From: DUPQ01 sp964563155
GTDB lineage: Bacteria; Bacillota; Clostridia; DUPQ01
DNA length: 64,000 nt
Assembly (NCBI GenBank): GCA_964563155.1
Contig: CAZLVL010000014.1
Location: 9,052 to 73,051 of the forward strand
Reading direction: 5' to 3'
In this document: piece after piece, positions 37,701 through 44,567 of the stretch
Layout: the number at the start of each line of letters is the position of its first letter
How positions within the stretch are numbered: position 1 is the stretch's first letter
The notes under the pieces: model-generated
Databases searched by the model: none
Told to the model about the DNA's origin: nothing
Seen by the model: the letters and a program-made list of their open reading frames with translations, nothing else
Translations under genes and position numbers: made by a program

Positions 37701-39804
37701 TAATATATTGAAAGGGCCATGAAACTTTTGAAATACTATCATCTAAGACTAACCAGCGAAAAGCCCCACGAAGGCCATTAACACCTGAAGGATTTACCCC
37801 CTTATTGTCTTCTACAATAAAGGGAAATCTAAAAGCTCTTGTATCGCCATTAATTTCAATAGGCTGGGGGCTGTATACAGCTTGTCCATCTTGCAAATTT
37901 AAAGGAGTAGTTACTAGAGCTTTGTCAGAATCAAGAAAAACTGTCCTTCTCATGAGGTCTTGTGGAACAGGGTTTAAAGCTGTAAATTCATTGCCTAGCT
38001 TATCCTTCAAAGGCTCTGCACCTTCAGCATATCCTATACTCTTAATCCGTAATACACCATCTGTATCTTCACAAGTAAAAGGTTGAGAAGGATAAAAGCC
38101 AATACTTGTAATCCAGCTGATTATGGAATTTTCTTCATCCCCTTCTTGGTTTTCTCGTATAGCAGAATGATATGCTCTATAGCTTTTTAATATAATGGGG
38201 TTACCATCTTTATCTAACATATTTGTTATAGCAATTAAACCATTATATTGTCTGTCCACATCAAAGCTCTTATTAAAAGTAATATCAAACCAAAAATATG
38301 AATTTCTACCCATATGGGTGTCACTATTATCTAAATAGTCTGAAGCAGTAGGATCTGTTTTTCCCAACATTGCTTTAACATCATGACCAATTGTCTCAAA
38401 ATATGGGGTGATATCTGTTATGGCTAGATCTTGTGTATCTATATAGAAGGTACAAGAAATAACTTCATTTTTTAGTGGGTTACCTGCTAAATCAGTTATG
38501 TAGCAAGAAGATTCTGTAAAGCCAAGTGCATTTCCTTTTACATCGTTTGGCACCCTAACATCAAAAGAACCATCAACCCAGCCACTTACTACATCATACT
38601 CTTTGCCAAAGATGGGATCAGTAACCTTGCTATATTGGGCAACTGGACCCACATGCTTTAGGGGAATATTTTTACCCATAAGAGGAGAAATATCTATTTT
38701 AGATATTGTATAGGTAGAGTTATAGTCTTGTGGAACTGTATAGGTAAAATACAGAGAATCGTTTTCTAGTTTTACAAGCTTAGCTCTTGGATGGATACTT
38801 TCTTCTTTTCCTTCAATTATTCCATCAATAGCCAACTTTACATACAAATCTTCCTTTCCTATTGGACTATCGTCAGCAAATCGAATAGGCTCATCATATT
38901 TTATCTCTATGTCGATGGTATCTCCCTTTTTAAAGACAAAAGTTTTGCCATAGGGGTTTACACCATTTATCCAAATTTCTTCTACTACTGGCTCCCATTG
39001 ATCTCTAAAAGCCACTACAGGCTTATCAATATAGTGACCATCGCACATACAGCACTGGGCAAAATCGTCATAATAGACTACACTTTGAGTTATAAGTAGC
39101 TCCAACCATTTACTATTATAATTATGCTTTAAGGCAACAAACTCTCCGTTTCCGATACGAGGATTTGTTTCGTTATTCTTCTTATTCCCGTCTTGTTTAA
39201 TCAAGACTTTACCATCTAATTTAAGATTCATTCCAGAGTATGACATAATATCAAAGGTCTCTGGGGTAAGAGTCACAGCTTCACCATCTGCTTGTTGTAT
39301 AAAGCGATAACCTACAGAATGGGTATGCCAGTTATTATGAAAGGTACCTGACACCCCTATTTCCAAGTTGTTTTTTACAGTATGTAAGCTAAATAGAACA
39401 TTATCATCATCCGCAAACCCAGTATAAGTAAGAGGGGCTAAATATACAGAGTCTTCTACAGAGTCAGCATATAGTCTAGAATCTACAGTTTTTCCAAATA
39501 GTCTAATAGCATTAAAACCACTACTTGAGTATGTCAGAGTGTTATAGAAATCTGCACTATTTCCTGTATAACGATTTAGGATAGCAATCTCCGGAATCTT
39601 ACGGGTATACTCCACCTCATTGGGTCCAGAATTAGATAACATTATAGGACCTGATTCACCAGTGGAATTTTCACCTTCATTTCCCATACTTACATTTGCC
39701 CCTATATCATCCTCATTGCTTGTAACATTTACATGCAAAGAAGGAGTCATTGATAAAATAATGCTAAATATCAAAAGTAAGCAAATTCTCCGTTTTGTTT
39801 TCAT
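31777..39804 (-). CDS. 2675-residue exported protein, no SLH domain
   Basis: Signal peptide (RICLLLIFSIILSMTPS) and AGGAGG 6 bases before the ATG. The protein is almost entirely beta-strand rich, with many Ig-like or cadherin-like units marked by D(K/T)(T/A)PP or (V/I)DK.AP turns (for example TPPILKTLPE, KTAPMISFDTM near the end) and SAGN / DKAGN motifs at strand ends (DLAGN, DKAGN, DSAGN), typical of bacterial big-type adhesin repeats. The first 500 residues are less repetitive. It ends in a last Ig-like unit (VVDKNQPLVTIND) with no LPXTG or SLH anchor. It is likely secreted, and may be retained by the neighbouring SLH-bearing 2241-aa protein. No enzyme motif was seen. Confidence 0.85.
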   Translation of the reverse strand: MKTKRRICLLLIFSIILSMTPSLHVNVTSNEDDIGANVSMGNEGENSTGESGPIMLSNSGPNEVEYTRKIPEIAILNRYTGNSADFYNTLTYSSSGFNAIRLFGKTVDSRLYADSVEDSVYLAPLTYTGFADDDNVLFSLHTVKNNLEIGVSGTFHNNWHTHSVGYRFIQQADGEAVTLTPETFDIMSYSGMNLKLDGKVLIKQDGNKKNNETNPRIGNGEFVALKHNYNSKWLELLITQSVVYYDDFAQCCMCDGHYIDKPVVAFRDQWEPVVEEIWINGVNPYGKTFVFKKGDTIDIEIKYDEPIRFADDSPIGKEDLYVKLAIDGIIEGKEESIHPRAKLVKLENDSLYFTYTVPQDYNSTYTISKIDISPLMGKNIPLKHVGPVAQYSKVTDPIFGKEYDVVSGWVDGSFDVRVPNDVKGNALGFTESSCYITDLAGNPLKNEVISCTFYIDTQDLAITDITPYFETIGHDVKAMLGKTDPTASDYLDNSDTHMGRNSYFWFDITFNKSFDVDRQYNGLIAITNMLDKDGNPIILKSYRAYHSAIRENQEGDEENSIISWITSIGFYPSQPFTCEDTDGVLRIKSIGYAEGAEPLKDKLGNEFTALNPVPQDLMRRTVFLDSDKALVTTPLNLQDGQAVYSPQPIEINGDTRAFRFPFIVEDNKGVNPSGVNGLRGAFRWLVLDDSISKVSWPFQYIITTELELDGTEEWLDGYTGYQQYSFMQIEGKTHYIYIRPLVGQEYTLFDTALQFGVVDYASNSYVWNDWLSFPIDTTWEDQAPSAIAGDVKQSLNDNNTGTIEVDIDIQDQAALEEAYYLWNDSEEPPESEDNSAWIPAPIEFIPDNQTKIGRIIARATVTEGSSFSQHLWVKVFDKSGNQITSNMGVYDYDLTHFSYAISYSSKITSKASLKADDIDDGGFLLFMVKDPVASDEYYVRVFGDNVDDLSNDNYRDVFSGYVRSLIDGSTHVKDSPWARMKVTVDNGKYTYELIESGDKSYIYSIINADHDFNGSLQVTVLSGKGDAFVLKKDAIERIEYPLQAGTESKFVAKETVTLRVSHNTESKDTDTFPYISFGPVKAINIKQGEENNTSYWLRDTEPPMLSTAEGVEFNVDLGIDKYLWNYEDIDFANSYIEIELVNSYPYVQHRAYLSSGRYHKVVFPYDDYKAGNYKVTLYVKCFAGKDYAIPLKDSEGKDIVMHIDGSKTPEFKLNTISYTPGPWPNAYINSFYTHGIEAENYYDSDNASLENSEVIYIPSHLASAANVLTVGIDNHGDISQYTVRVWNVTTGEKAEDARYSYSSIHEIPGERYFYLTLWDTDAEANAEKGIGKLLGDVYISNLGLLRNQDNIIAVQVLNRNGIDSEVKYYTIHPVDMETKGTVSVSQGEEGSSVVDTGYVIFTPDQGQLMDGVRVFATAIEFGSLNMKGQPKEMAAQYDGTFTCPLTEGVNQYYVYSIDRYGNINLYSREEGTYNDILDPPIAVLDKTPPIVTSISSIEDEGIFEAVFKIEDHSIYAVDHTKPRRPTVYMPLTISLYYDSDYTKVLKLQDYMSLDLVINSKEGDYVWTSTDRSPTGIYEVRVERKTDVVNANPYDPHYLEVTVKGVVAYIKDKDTNAIVEQTFSLYMDAIDALGNNSVGYGDENYVAQNYVTINDAKGGQARAYTAGDGIGKEPVLDFVRTPSYEETFPEQKLILKFNVPVLPESSWINPNPQYGKVQIGAFPVTEDGIEDIKFYDVFGNSFTQTIDFNGVFDDMGMAVDISPNELTAGDVKVIVSTERVSSTGGIILYKKVGENLIPISDDEATNYVATDRKEITLTDNEQLVACHYKNFKYYEDVVEWDALTSAYLVDINISNISKSAPEAKAHFYFTETGREYTKEDLPVGNTTGKVVVRYSTSRRVTPTGASDKEHTFRYGESDKYTFTYVDDLGQNGSLRVDLGELGITIVEPSAQSKIEKDEDNPLVNLNIYAKRSDRYLAANAFNAYAKEEDIKTIFDSITYVQGYLFEVNVLDSSEYKIVVKKDQPQGDLSYNTLVSDSVTGVSISGRNITILPELTEDFYILVIDNAKEETGADKDNYTYTKIKASYMIPWFDTITPTVITETVSKTLYEKTLYITFSDKANADSNTETGFVSLISPKLEKVVGATGELEKYNGWYKLEFSDNSSQVLVFSDLAGNRSTYNLGISDIDTSKPLLKVVWSPSYFLLDEEIDETRPTLGPINTDLKAIISSNMPMANIMPLEYTLDYVTWDEWSYFSPYTKGISFSPSLFRDNYYDVYDQLIVAFSGESGGVVGIRLGISSYNSQQSEVLLILPEGVIDKIAPEIDLNVKYSKREGYNTPYSAEITLIPNEPSYCLNTGTPDILYDAFNPLVIKTASDEKITYKFRDKAGNIGSVSVDLNPIDTSPPILKTLPENTSNLPSTGLAEITIEVNEDCTIKWEKDFELQLSANTQRTLTFTDNGAYLIKAFDSAGNMALATVVIGNVDKTAPMISFDTMTIKVRQDSDLSDFEALLKLGVNVWDNLDKASDLESRLTYNLNGGEDFEKLDLKVPGLYKIPYSVTDSAGNIGYANRYVRVIDKNQPLVTINDTVTEANGTSVLSKGTYNLKVEGLKLISTNEMEPYTIKICSGIRTEGQMKNFASSVEVDGDGNITLSETGFYTLYIITQSRQSYLTLLYVER

Positions 39805-39814
39805 GGTTGGCCTC

Positions 39815-40138
39815 CTACTCGTCCTTTTTACTATTATTATTCTTCTTGTTTTTTTCTCTGATACGAATACAAATTACGGTAATGGCAACTGCCACAATAA
39901 AAGAAATTACAGCTACTAATACATGGCTGCCAGCATCTTCATACATGAGCATAGAACCGTAAGCTCCCGGAACTATGCAAGATCCTCCACTACTTATACA
40001 ACCAAGATATCCCACAAGACCAAATGACAACATTAGACACAGGCTAAGAAGCCCTCCAATTGCTCTTTTTTCTTTTTTTACCTGTAATTTCTTGGCTCTT
40101 TGCTGTATTCGATTAACCCAATCTAATGAATTATTCAT
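39815..40138 (-). CDS. Small two-TM protein preceding the giant genes
   Basis: 107 residues. A basic N-terminal cytoplasmic stretch (residues 1-27), TM helix 1 (LLSLCLMLSFGLVGYLG), a short external loop with CISSGGSCIVPG, TM helix 2 (VLVAVISFIVAVAITVICI), and a lysine-rich tail. The same layout appears in the protein at 41571-41921 next to the sigma factor. The stop is 10 bases before the 2675-aa start, so it is cotranscribed. A role as membrane signalling or anti-sigma-like partner is inference. Confidence 0.7.
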   Translation of the reverse strand: MNNSLDWVNRIQQRAKKLQVKKEKRAIGGLLSLCLMLSFGLVGYLGCISSGGSCIVPGAYGSMLMYEDAGSHVLVAVISFIVAVAITVICIRIREKNKKNNNSKKDE

Positions 40139-40267
40139 TTCAAAGACTCCTCCCTATAAATAAAGGTTGTCTAGAACAGAAAAACATATTAAAAATCCCT
40201 TATATATACATAGGTACAAATATTTCAAAAACTACGCACCTAAAACATGAAAATATTAAAATTTTCC

Positions 40268-40299
40268 AAAAAAAAAGAGCCACTATATTAGAAGCTCTC
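40268..40299 (-). terminator. Terminator of the sigma/PrsW operon
   Basis: On the minus strand AGAGC / GCTCT stem with a 13-base loop, followed by nine T. It lies about 20 bases past the PrsW stop and separates the sigma operon from the giant-gene operon. Confidence 0.65.
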
Positions 40300-40319
40300 A
40301 AAAATCACCTACTCATACC

Positions 40320-40952
40320 CTATAAATACTTGGGTTTGTAAAGTCTATATATAATTGTTCCTACTAACAATGAAAAAATTGGTAGGGAATATGCAATATA
40401 TTGGGATATTCCACCATGGGCAATTAAAAGATTGTAAATAGCATGAAAGTTTATCGCTGCACCTAAGAGTCCAAAAGTACCTGCAATCTTTAGCCAAGAA
40501 TGCTTCCATACATAAACTAGACCATAGCTAGCAATTGCACCACAAACTATATGCATGGCTCCTGTTCCAAATCCCCTAATTAGTATAAAAGAAATTTGCG
40601 AAGCACCATTTTCAATTAAATAGCAAATATTTTCAAATGTAGCAAAAGCAGCTGCTACAATCAAAACAGCCCTAGTAATCTTTTCTGGTTTTGGTTCAAA
40701 GACAAGTAAATAAAAGATTATTGGCAATAGCTTCATAACCTCTTCTATGACTGGGGAAATTTGTGTAGTGGCACTTATAAGATCAGCTCCATACAGCTTG
40801 GCAAAAAATGTATTGATATAGGCAGATAATAAACAAACTCCCATACCTGTTACACAAAAGGCAAAAGTACTGTAATATTTTCTTCCCATATAAAGAGTTG
40901 TTAGTAGAAGTGGTCCAACTATGCAGACAAAAACATTTTCCATATATGTCAT
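40320..40952 (-). CDS. PrsW-family intramembrane metalloprotease
   Basis: 210 residues with about six or seven TM helices. The diagnostic motifs are all present: SPVIEEVMK (E70-E71), AFATFENICYL (E107) and GTGAMHIVCGA (H134), the putative metal ligands of PrsW. In Bacillus subtilis PrsW makes the first cut in the anti-sigma factor RsiW, releasing sigma-W. Here it is the fourth gene of an operon that begins with an ECF-type sigma factor. Its start overlaps the preceding stop by 4 bases (ATGA). The target is most likely one of the small TM proteins nearby. Confidence 0.85.
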   Translation of the reverse strand: MTYMENVFVCIVGPLLLTTLYMGRKYYSTFAFCVTGMGVCLLSAYINTFFAKLYGADLISATTQISPVIEEVMKLLPIIFYLLVFEPKPEKITRAVLIVAAAFATFENICYLIENGASQISFILIRGFGTGAMHIVCGAIASYGLVYVWKHSWLKIAGTFGLLGAAINFHAIYNLLIAHGGISQYIAYSLPIFSLLVGTIIYRLYKPKYL

Positions 40953-41578
40953 GTGCTCACCGCCTTTTTAGCAGCAGGAAGAATGATAAATAGTGAGGCT
41001 GTTAGCATAAAATCAATCCAAAAATATGGATTAGTATAAGTATCACTTATCCAAAAGCAAGAGGATGTCCATAATAAATAAAGTAAGACAATATAGACTA
41101 TAACTGCTAAATGGAAAAACTGCATGTCTTTTGCCTTTCCCTGCTGCTGTCTTGCATACATCAAGCCCCGTACTGAGTACCAGGCTATAGCCATTGTTAC
41201 ACCAGATATAAGTAAGTTAAATAAAATATCGCCAATATATAAATACAAAATTAACTGAGGAACACAAAAAACTGGAACAAGCCATACACCCCAATGTCTA
41301 AATTTTCTTTCTTCAGAGCTAGGTAGAGTATGTTCTATGGTCAATAAAAACATAGAGCTGGCAATCCATGCAATCTCTGATACATAAAATATTTGAGGTG
41401 TGTATTGAAATAAGATAAAGTGAAGGGTCCAATAAAGTGCACCTAATGCATAAGCTCCATAAAACCAAGTAAGAAGTAGATATATTTGCTTACGGCTTTT
41501 GTAAAATAAAACTCCTGCACCTATAGTAGCAAGCAAGGCTACTAAAAACTGCAAGATATTATTTATCAGTTCAATCAC
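40949..41578 (-). CDS. Multi-TM membrane protein in the sigma operon
   Basis: 209 residues with about six or seven hydrophobic helices (first LQFLVALLATIGAGVLFY, last FMLTASLFIILPAA). A GTG start at 41578 is favoured by AAGGAG 7 bases upstream; the gene overlaps both neighbours by a few bases. No known family was recognised. As part of a sigma / TM protein / PrsW operon it may be the sensor that controls PrsW cleavage, but this is inference. Confidence 0.7.
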   Translation of the reverse strand: MIELINNILQFLVALLATIGAGVLFYKSRKQIYLLLTWFYGAYALGALYWTLHFILFQYTPQIFYVSEIAWIASSMFLLTIEHTLPSSEERKFRHWGVWLVPVFCVPQLILYLYIGDILFNLLISGVTMAIAWYSVRGLMYARQQQGKAKDMQFFHLAVIVYIVLLYLLWTSSCFWISDTYTNPYFWIDFMLTASLFIILPAAKKAVST

Positions 41579-41921
41579 CCTTGTTCTCCTTATCTTCTTG
41601 CTCTAACTGATTTTTTATCTTAATCTTGTAGGATAAGATGGTCACACTTACTCCTAGTACAAAAGCTATAAATGCAACAAGAACAAAGCCAAAGAAATTA
41701 CTACCATCAAATATGCTTGCAGCTGAGCCTGTATTGCCATAGTCATTTTCTGACATACATCCCATTACACTGGGCATAATAAAAGCTAGACCCACAAGAA
41801 ATAATATAGATACAAGAGGAGAACCAATACAAATTATTCGTCTTTTCATAATTCGTCTTTGATTTTCTATTTCCTTAGTCCGCAATTTGACAGCCAAAAC
41901 TCGTTGCTCAGTATTCCGCAT
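41571..41921 (-). CDS. Small two-TM protein, candidate anti-sigma factor
   Basis: 116 residues from ATG 41921 (AGGAGG 9 bases upstream). A charged cytoplasmic N-terminus (RNTEQRVLAVKLRTKEIENQ), TM helix 1 (LVSILFLVGLAFIMPSV), a short external loop with GCMSENDYGNTG, TM helix 2 (FGFVLVAFIAFVLGVSVTI), and an acidic-basic tail. It overlaps the sigma gene by 14 bases, the usual place for an anti-sigma factor. The N-terminal domain is short for a classical anti-sigma domain. It has the same topology and loop cysteine as the protein at 39815-40138. Confidence 0.65.
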   Translation of the reverse strand: MRNTEQRVLAVKLRTKEIENQRRIMKRRIICIGSPLVSILFLVGLAFIMPSVMGCMSENDYGNTGSAASIFDGSNFFGFVLVAFIAFVLGVSVTILSYKIKIKNQLEQEDKENKGD

Positions 41922-42471
41922 TGGTAACACCCTCCTTTTCTAAGTATTTTCGTAAAGATTTTCTTCCTCGATATACAAGGTCTGATACCTGTTTTTCACT
42001 TTTTTTCATAACAACCGCTACTTCCCCATGGTGCATATTTTCAAAGTAAACAAAATATAGGGCTTCTCTGTATTCAGGCTTTAATTGGTCCATGCAGGAA
42101 TACAGACATTGATTAAGTTCATTCTTTTGTGCAAGATCCTCAATAAGTATTTTGCTTTCAGGTTCTTTTTCAATTTCATCAAAACTAAAGCAATTACTTG
42201 TGCATTTTTTCCTAATAAAACGAAGAGATATATTTCTTGCCATTTTATATAAATAGGCTTTGAAACAGCCTTCTCTAATACTGGGTTTCTTAGCAATTAG
42301 ATAAGCAAAGGCTTCAATCATTAAGTCTTCTGAGTCATGCATATCATGGATAAAAGCATTTATATATAAAGTTAATCTATTACCATAACGCTCTACTAGC
42401 AATGTTAAACTTGACTCATCTCCCTTAAGATAAGCCCTATATAAAGCTTCATCTGTAATCATGTTGCTCAT
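41908..42471 (-). CDS. ECF-type RNA polymerase sigma factor
   Basis: 187 residues. Region 2 at about 22-90 (LVERYGNRLTLYINAFI, then HDSEDLMIEAFAYLI), and region 4 at about 125-180 (LKPEYREALYFVYFENMHHGEVAVVM followed by a helix-turn-helix QVSDLVYRGRKSLRKYL). Regions 1 and 3 are absent, as in group 4 sigma factors. AAGGA lies 8 bases before the ATG. It starts a four-gene operon with overlapping reading frames, downstream of a sigma-A-type promoter. The giant surface genes next door are plausible targets. Confidence 0.85.
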   Translation of the reverse strand: MSNMITDEALYRAYLKGDESSLTLLVERYGNRLTLYINAFIHDMHDSEDLMIEAFAYLIAKKPSIREGCFKAYLYKMARNISLRFIRKKCTSNCFSFDEIEKEPESKILIEDLAQKNELNQCLYSCMDQLKPEYREALYFVYFENMHHGEVAVVMKKSEKQVSDLVYRGRKSLRKYLEKEGVTNAEY

Positions 42472-42521
42472 TCATCTTTTCCTTTGGGAATATACTTTAT
42501 CCATCCAATTATTTACCATTA

Positions 42522-42550
42522 ATTATATGCTTATGATTTTTTGGCAACAA
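42522..42550 (-). promoter_or_regulatory. Sigma-A promoter of the sigma/PrsW operon
   Basis: Minus strand: TTGTTG, exactly 17 bases, TATAAT. The start codon at 42471 lies about 50 bases downstream. No second ECF-like -35 (TGAAAC type) was found in this leader. Confidence 0.6.
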
Positions 42551-42735
42551 TACCCTTTTTACAGTTATTTTTAAATATATTCTCATTTAGTTTTATCAAC
42601 TCTATCTTAACATATTTAAGGTAAGATGTGTTTCTAAAAGTATATCAGGGTGGCTTTTTGTATTAAGCAGAAATTACATTGATTATTTTATCAAGCTATG
42701 TTTCTTTATAAAGTGACTCATTTGCATTATTAAGT

Positions 42736-43620
42736 TCAATCCTCATCTAAGTCTCCTCCCGAAAAAAAGGTATCAAATTCTAGTAAATCTTCATCTGAAA
42801 CTTCAATCTTATAACCAAAATCATCGGGAGTTTTGTTAAACAATTCTAATACCTCAGTAAATTTATCTTCATTAATTAGGCCATCCTCAAAATTTCTTAT
42901 AATAATCTCTAAATCCCTAGCTGATATTCCAACTATGTTAGTTTTAGTATTTAATTTTCTATAAATTTCTCTATCAAATGCTAACCCAGTCCTAGAATAG
43001 TCACTATCTAAATTTCTAACATCAAGATTATAAAATCTATCATATTGGTTTTGGGATATAGCAGTAATTTCATTTAGTCTTTTGATTATTGACTTAAATG
43101 GGAGCCACCAAGAGCATTGAAGCCTTACTATGAATCTCATAAGAGTATTATCCGATATTTCTGTTAGGTTTGATGTTTTAAATTCCTCTAATATAACACT
43201 TTTCAAGGCTACTTCAGGAAACAAGAATTCAGCAGCAAAGCGATTAGCCCTTGTTTCAAGTACACTGTTTTCTATGCTATTTAATCTACTAATGTGAGAT
43301 CCTGTTTTTGTAAAGTAATGATATAACTCATGGGCTATTGCAAATACTTGTTTATCAAAGTAATCAGCTGTATTTAATCCAATAAAGGTCAATTCTTCAT
43401 TGTCTTCTTCTGAGTACATGATTGCAGTAGAAAATGCTGGATTTTCATCAACTGATTGTATAGGGTATTCTAGCAAAATAATTCCTAACCTTTCCAATAT
43501 GGTAAATATATCACCTCCGATTGGAACCTCACTGGTAATATCTAGATATTCTCTCTTATCTTTTGCTAATTTTCTAATATCTTCAATTTGAATTTCACTA
43601 AGAATTATTAATTGACTCAT
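42736..43620 (-). CDS. ImmA/IrrE-type metalloprotease, second copy
   Basis: 294 residues from ATG 43620 (GGAGG 10 bases upstream; an in-frame TTG at 43626 also exists). HELYH at 97-101 in the context FAIAHELYHYF. A helical C-terminal domain of about 130 residues ends in an acidic tail. It differs clearly from the copy at 11876, sharing little beyond the HELYH region. It overlaps the XRE gene by 23 bases and probably cleaves that regulator. Confidence 0.83.
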   Translation of the reverse strand: MSQLIILSEIQIEDIRKLAKDKREYLDITSEVPIGGDIFTILERLGIILLEYPIQSVDENPAFSTAIMYSEEDNEELTFIGLNTADYFDKQVFAIAHELYHYFTKTGSHISRLNSIENSVLETRANRFAAEFLFPEVALKSVILEEFKTSNLTEISDNTLMRFIVRLQCSWWLPFKSIIKRLNEITAISQNQYDRFYNLDVRNLDSDYSRTGLAFDREIYRKLNTKTNIVGISARDLEIIIRNFEDGLINEDKFTEVLELFNKTPDDFGYKIEVSDEDLLEFDTFFSGGDLDED

Positions 43621-43963
43621 TATCAAACTTCCTCCTCAGTATTATCTGTTGTCTTAGTGAAATCATCATTTTGAAGAGTTTATCAACACCCTCTTCCTCA
43701 ACTTGGTTCAATGCTTCTGATCTAAGTGCAACAAATGAATTAGTAGTTTTTCTTTTAATAAACATTTCTACTATATCAAACTCTAAAACTCTCCCTAATT
43801 CTTCTAGTTGTGCTATTGAGGGTATAAAAGATTCCTTTTCTATCCTACCTATCATTATCCTATTTATGCCTGTTAAATTACCAAGTTCATCCCTGGTATA
43901 TCCTTTTTCTTCTCTTAGCTTTTTTGTAGTTTCTGCTAGTTTCTTAGTAGACAAGACTCTCAT
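43598..43963 (-). CDS. XRE-family repressor paired with the second ImmA
   Basis: 121 residues. Helix-turn-helix at residues about 8-62: KLREEKGYTRDELGNLTGINR, then MIGRIEKESFIPS. The C-terminal part is helical. AGGAG lies 8-9 bases before the ATG. It probably binds the palindromes at 44060-44087. Confidence 0.83.
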   Translation of the reverse strand: MRVLSTKKLAETTKKLREEKGYTRDELGNLTGINRIMIGRIEKESFIPSIAQLEELGRVLEFDIVEMFIKRKTTNSFVALRSEALNQVEEEGVDKLFKMMISLRQQIILRRKFDNESINNS

Positions 43964-44059
43964 GATTAATTTCTCCTATTTCTCTACAAACCTAAATACT
44001 CTTACAACAATGACATTATAAGTAACATTACCTGTCAATTATCTTTTTAATTATATATT

Positions 44060-44087
44060 TTGTTATTAATTATAACATATTGTTATA
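44060..44087. promoter_or_regulatory. Overlapping palindromes upstream of the second XRE/ImmA pair
   Basis: TATAACA-TAT-TGTTATA (44071-44087) is a perfect palindrome. An earlier TGTTATT pairs with the same TATAACA, giving tandem sites of the form TGTTAT...ATAACA. They lie about 100 bases upstream of the repressor start. Confidence 0.4.
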
Positions 44088-44147
44088 TAATAAGTAGAAC
44101 AATCACTTTATTCTGTCTTTTTATATGAAATACTTTGAATAATCTAA

Positions 44148-44540
44148 CTACCCTTTGATTCTACTAACTAGGTCTTCTACCTTCTTCTTTATCAAGTCTC
44201 TAGTATATCTATAACCATCTATAGGACCACCAGATGGATCGTCTAATCCCCAATCTTCATTATGAGCGCTTGGAATGTACGGGCATTCTACATTACACCC
44301 CATTGTAATAAGATAATCTAATTCTTTTGGAATATCATTAAATAGTTTTGGATATTGATTGTCCATATTTATTCCAACTTCTTCCATTACCTTTATTGCT
44401 AAAGGCTTTATTTCATGATAACTTTCTGTTCCAGCAGAATAGACTTCCATAACATCGCTACCTAGTTCTTTTGCCCAAGCTTCTGCCATTTGAGAGCGGC
44501 AAGAATTATGAACACAAATAAAGGCAACCTTCTTTTTCAT
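44148..44540 (-). CDS. arsC: Arsenate reductase, low-molecular-weight phosphatase type
   Basis: 130 residues, the normal length. FICVHNSCRSQMAEAW (C9 and C14) is the P-loop and GCNVECPY near 81-88 supplies the thioredoxin-coupled cysteines. D-P near 100 (LDDPSGG) is the general acid loop. It reduces arsenate to arsenite with thioredoxin. No arsenite pump or ArsR is next to it, so it is an isolated copy. Confidence 0.9.
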   Translation of the reverse strand: MKKKVAFICVHNSCRSQMAEAWAKELGSDVMEVYSAGTESYHEIKPLAIKVMEEVGINMDNQYPKLFNDIPKELDYLITMGCNVECPYIPSAHNEDWGLDDPSGGPIDGYRYTRDLIKKKVEDLVSRIKG

Positions 44541-44567
44541 CTATCCATCCTCCTTCTACTACATATT

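Noticed and set aside
42081..42296. Minus-strand 71-residue frame within the sigma gene
   Set aside because: Other reading frame of the sigma factor.
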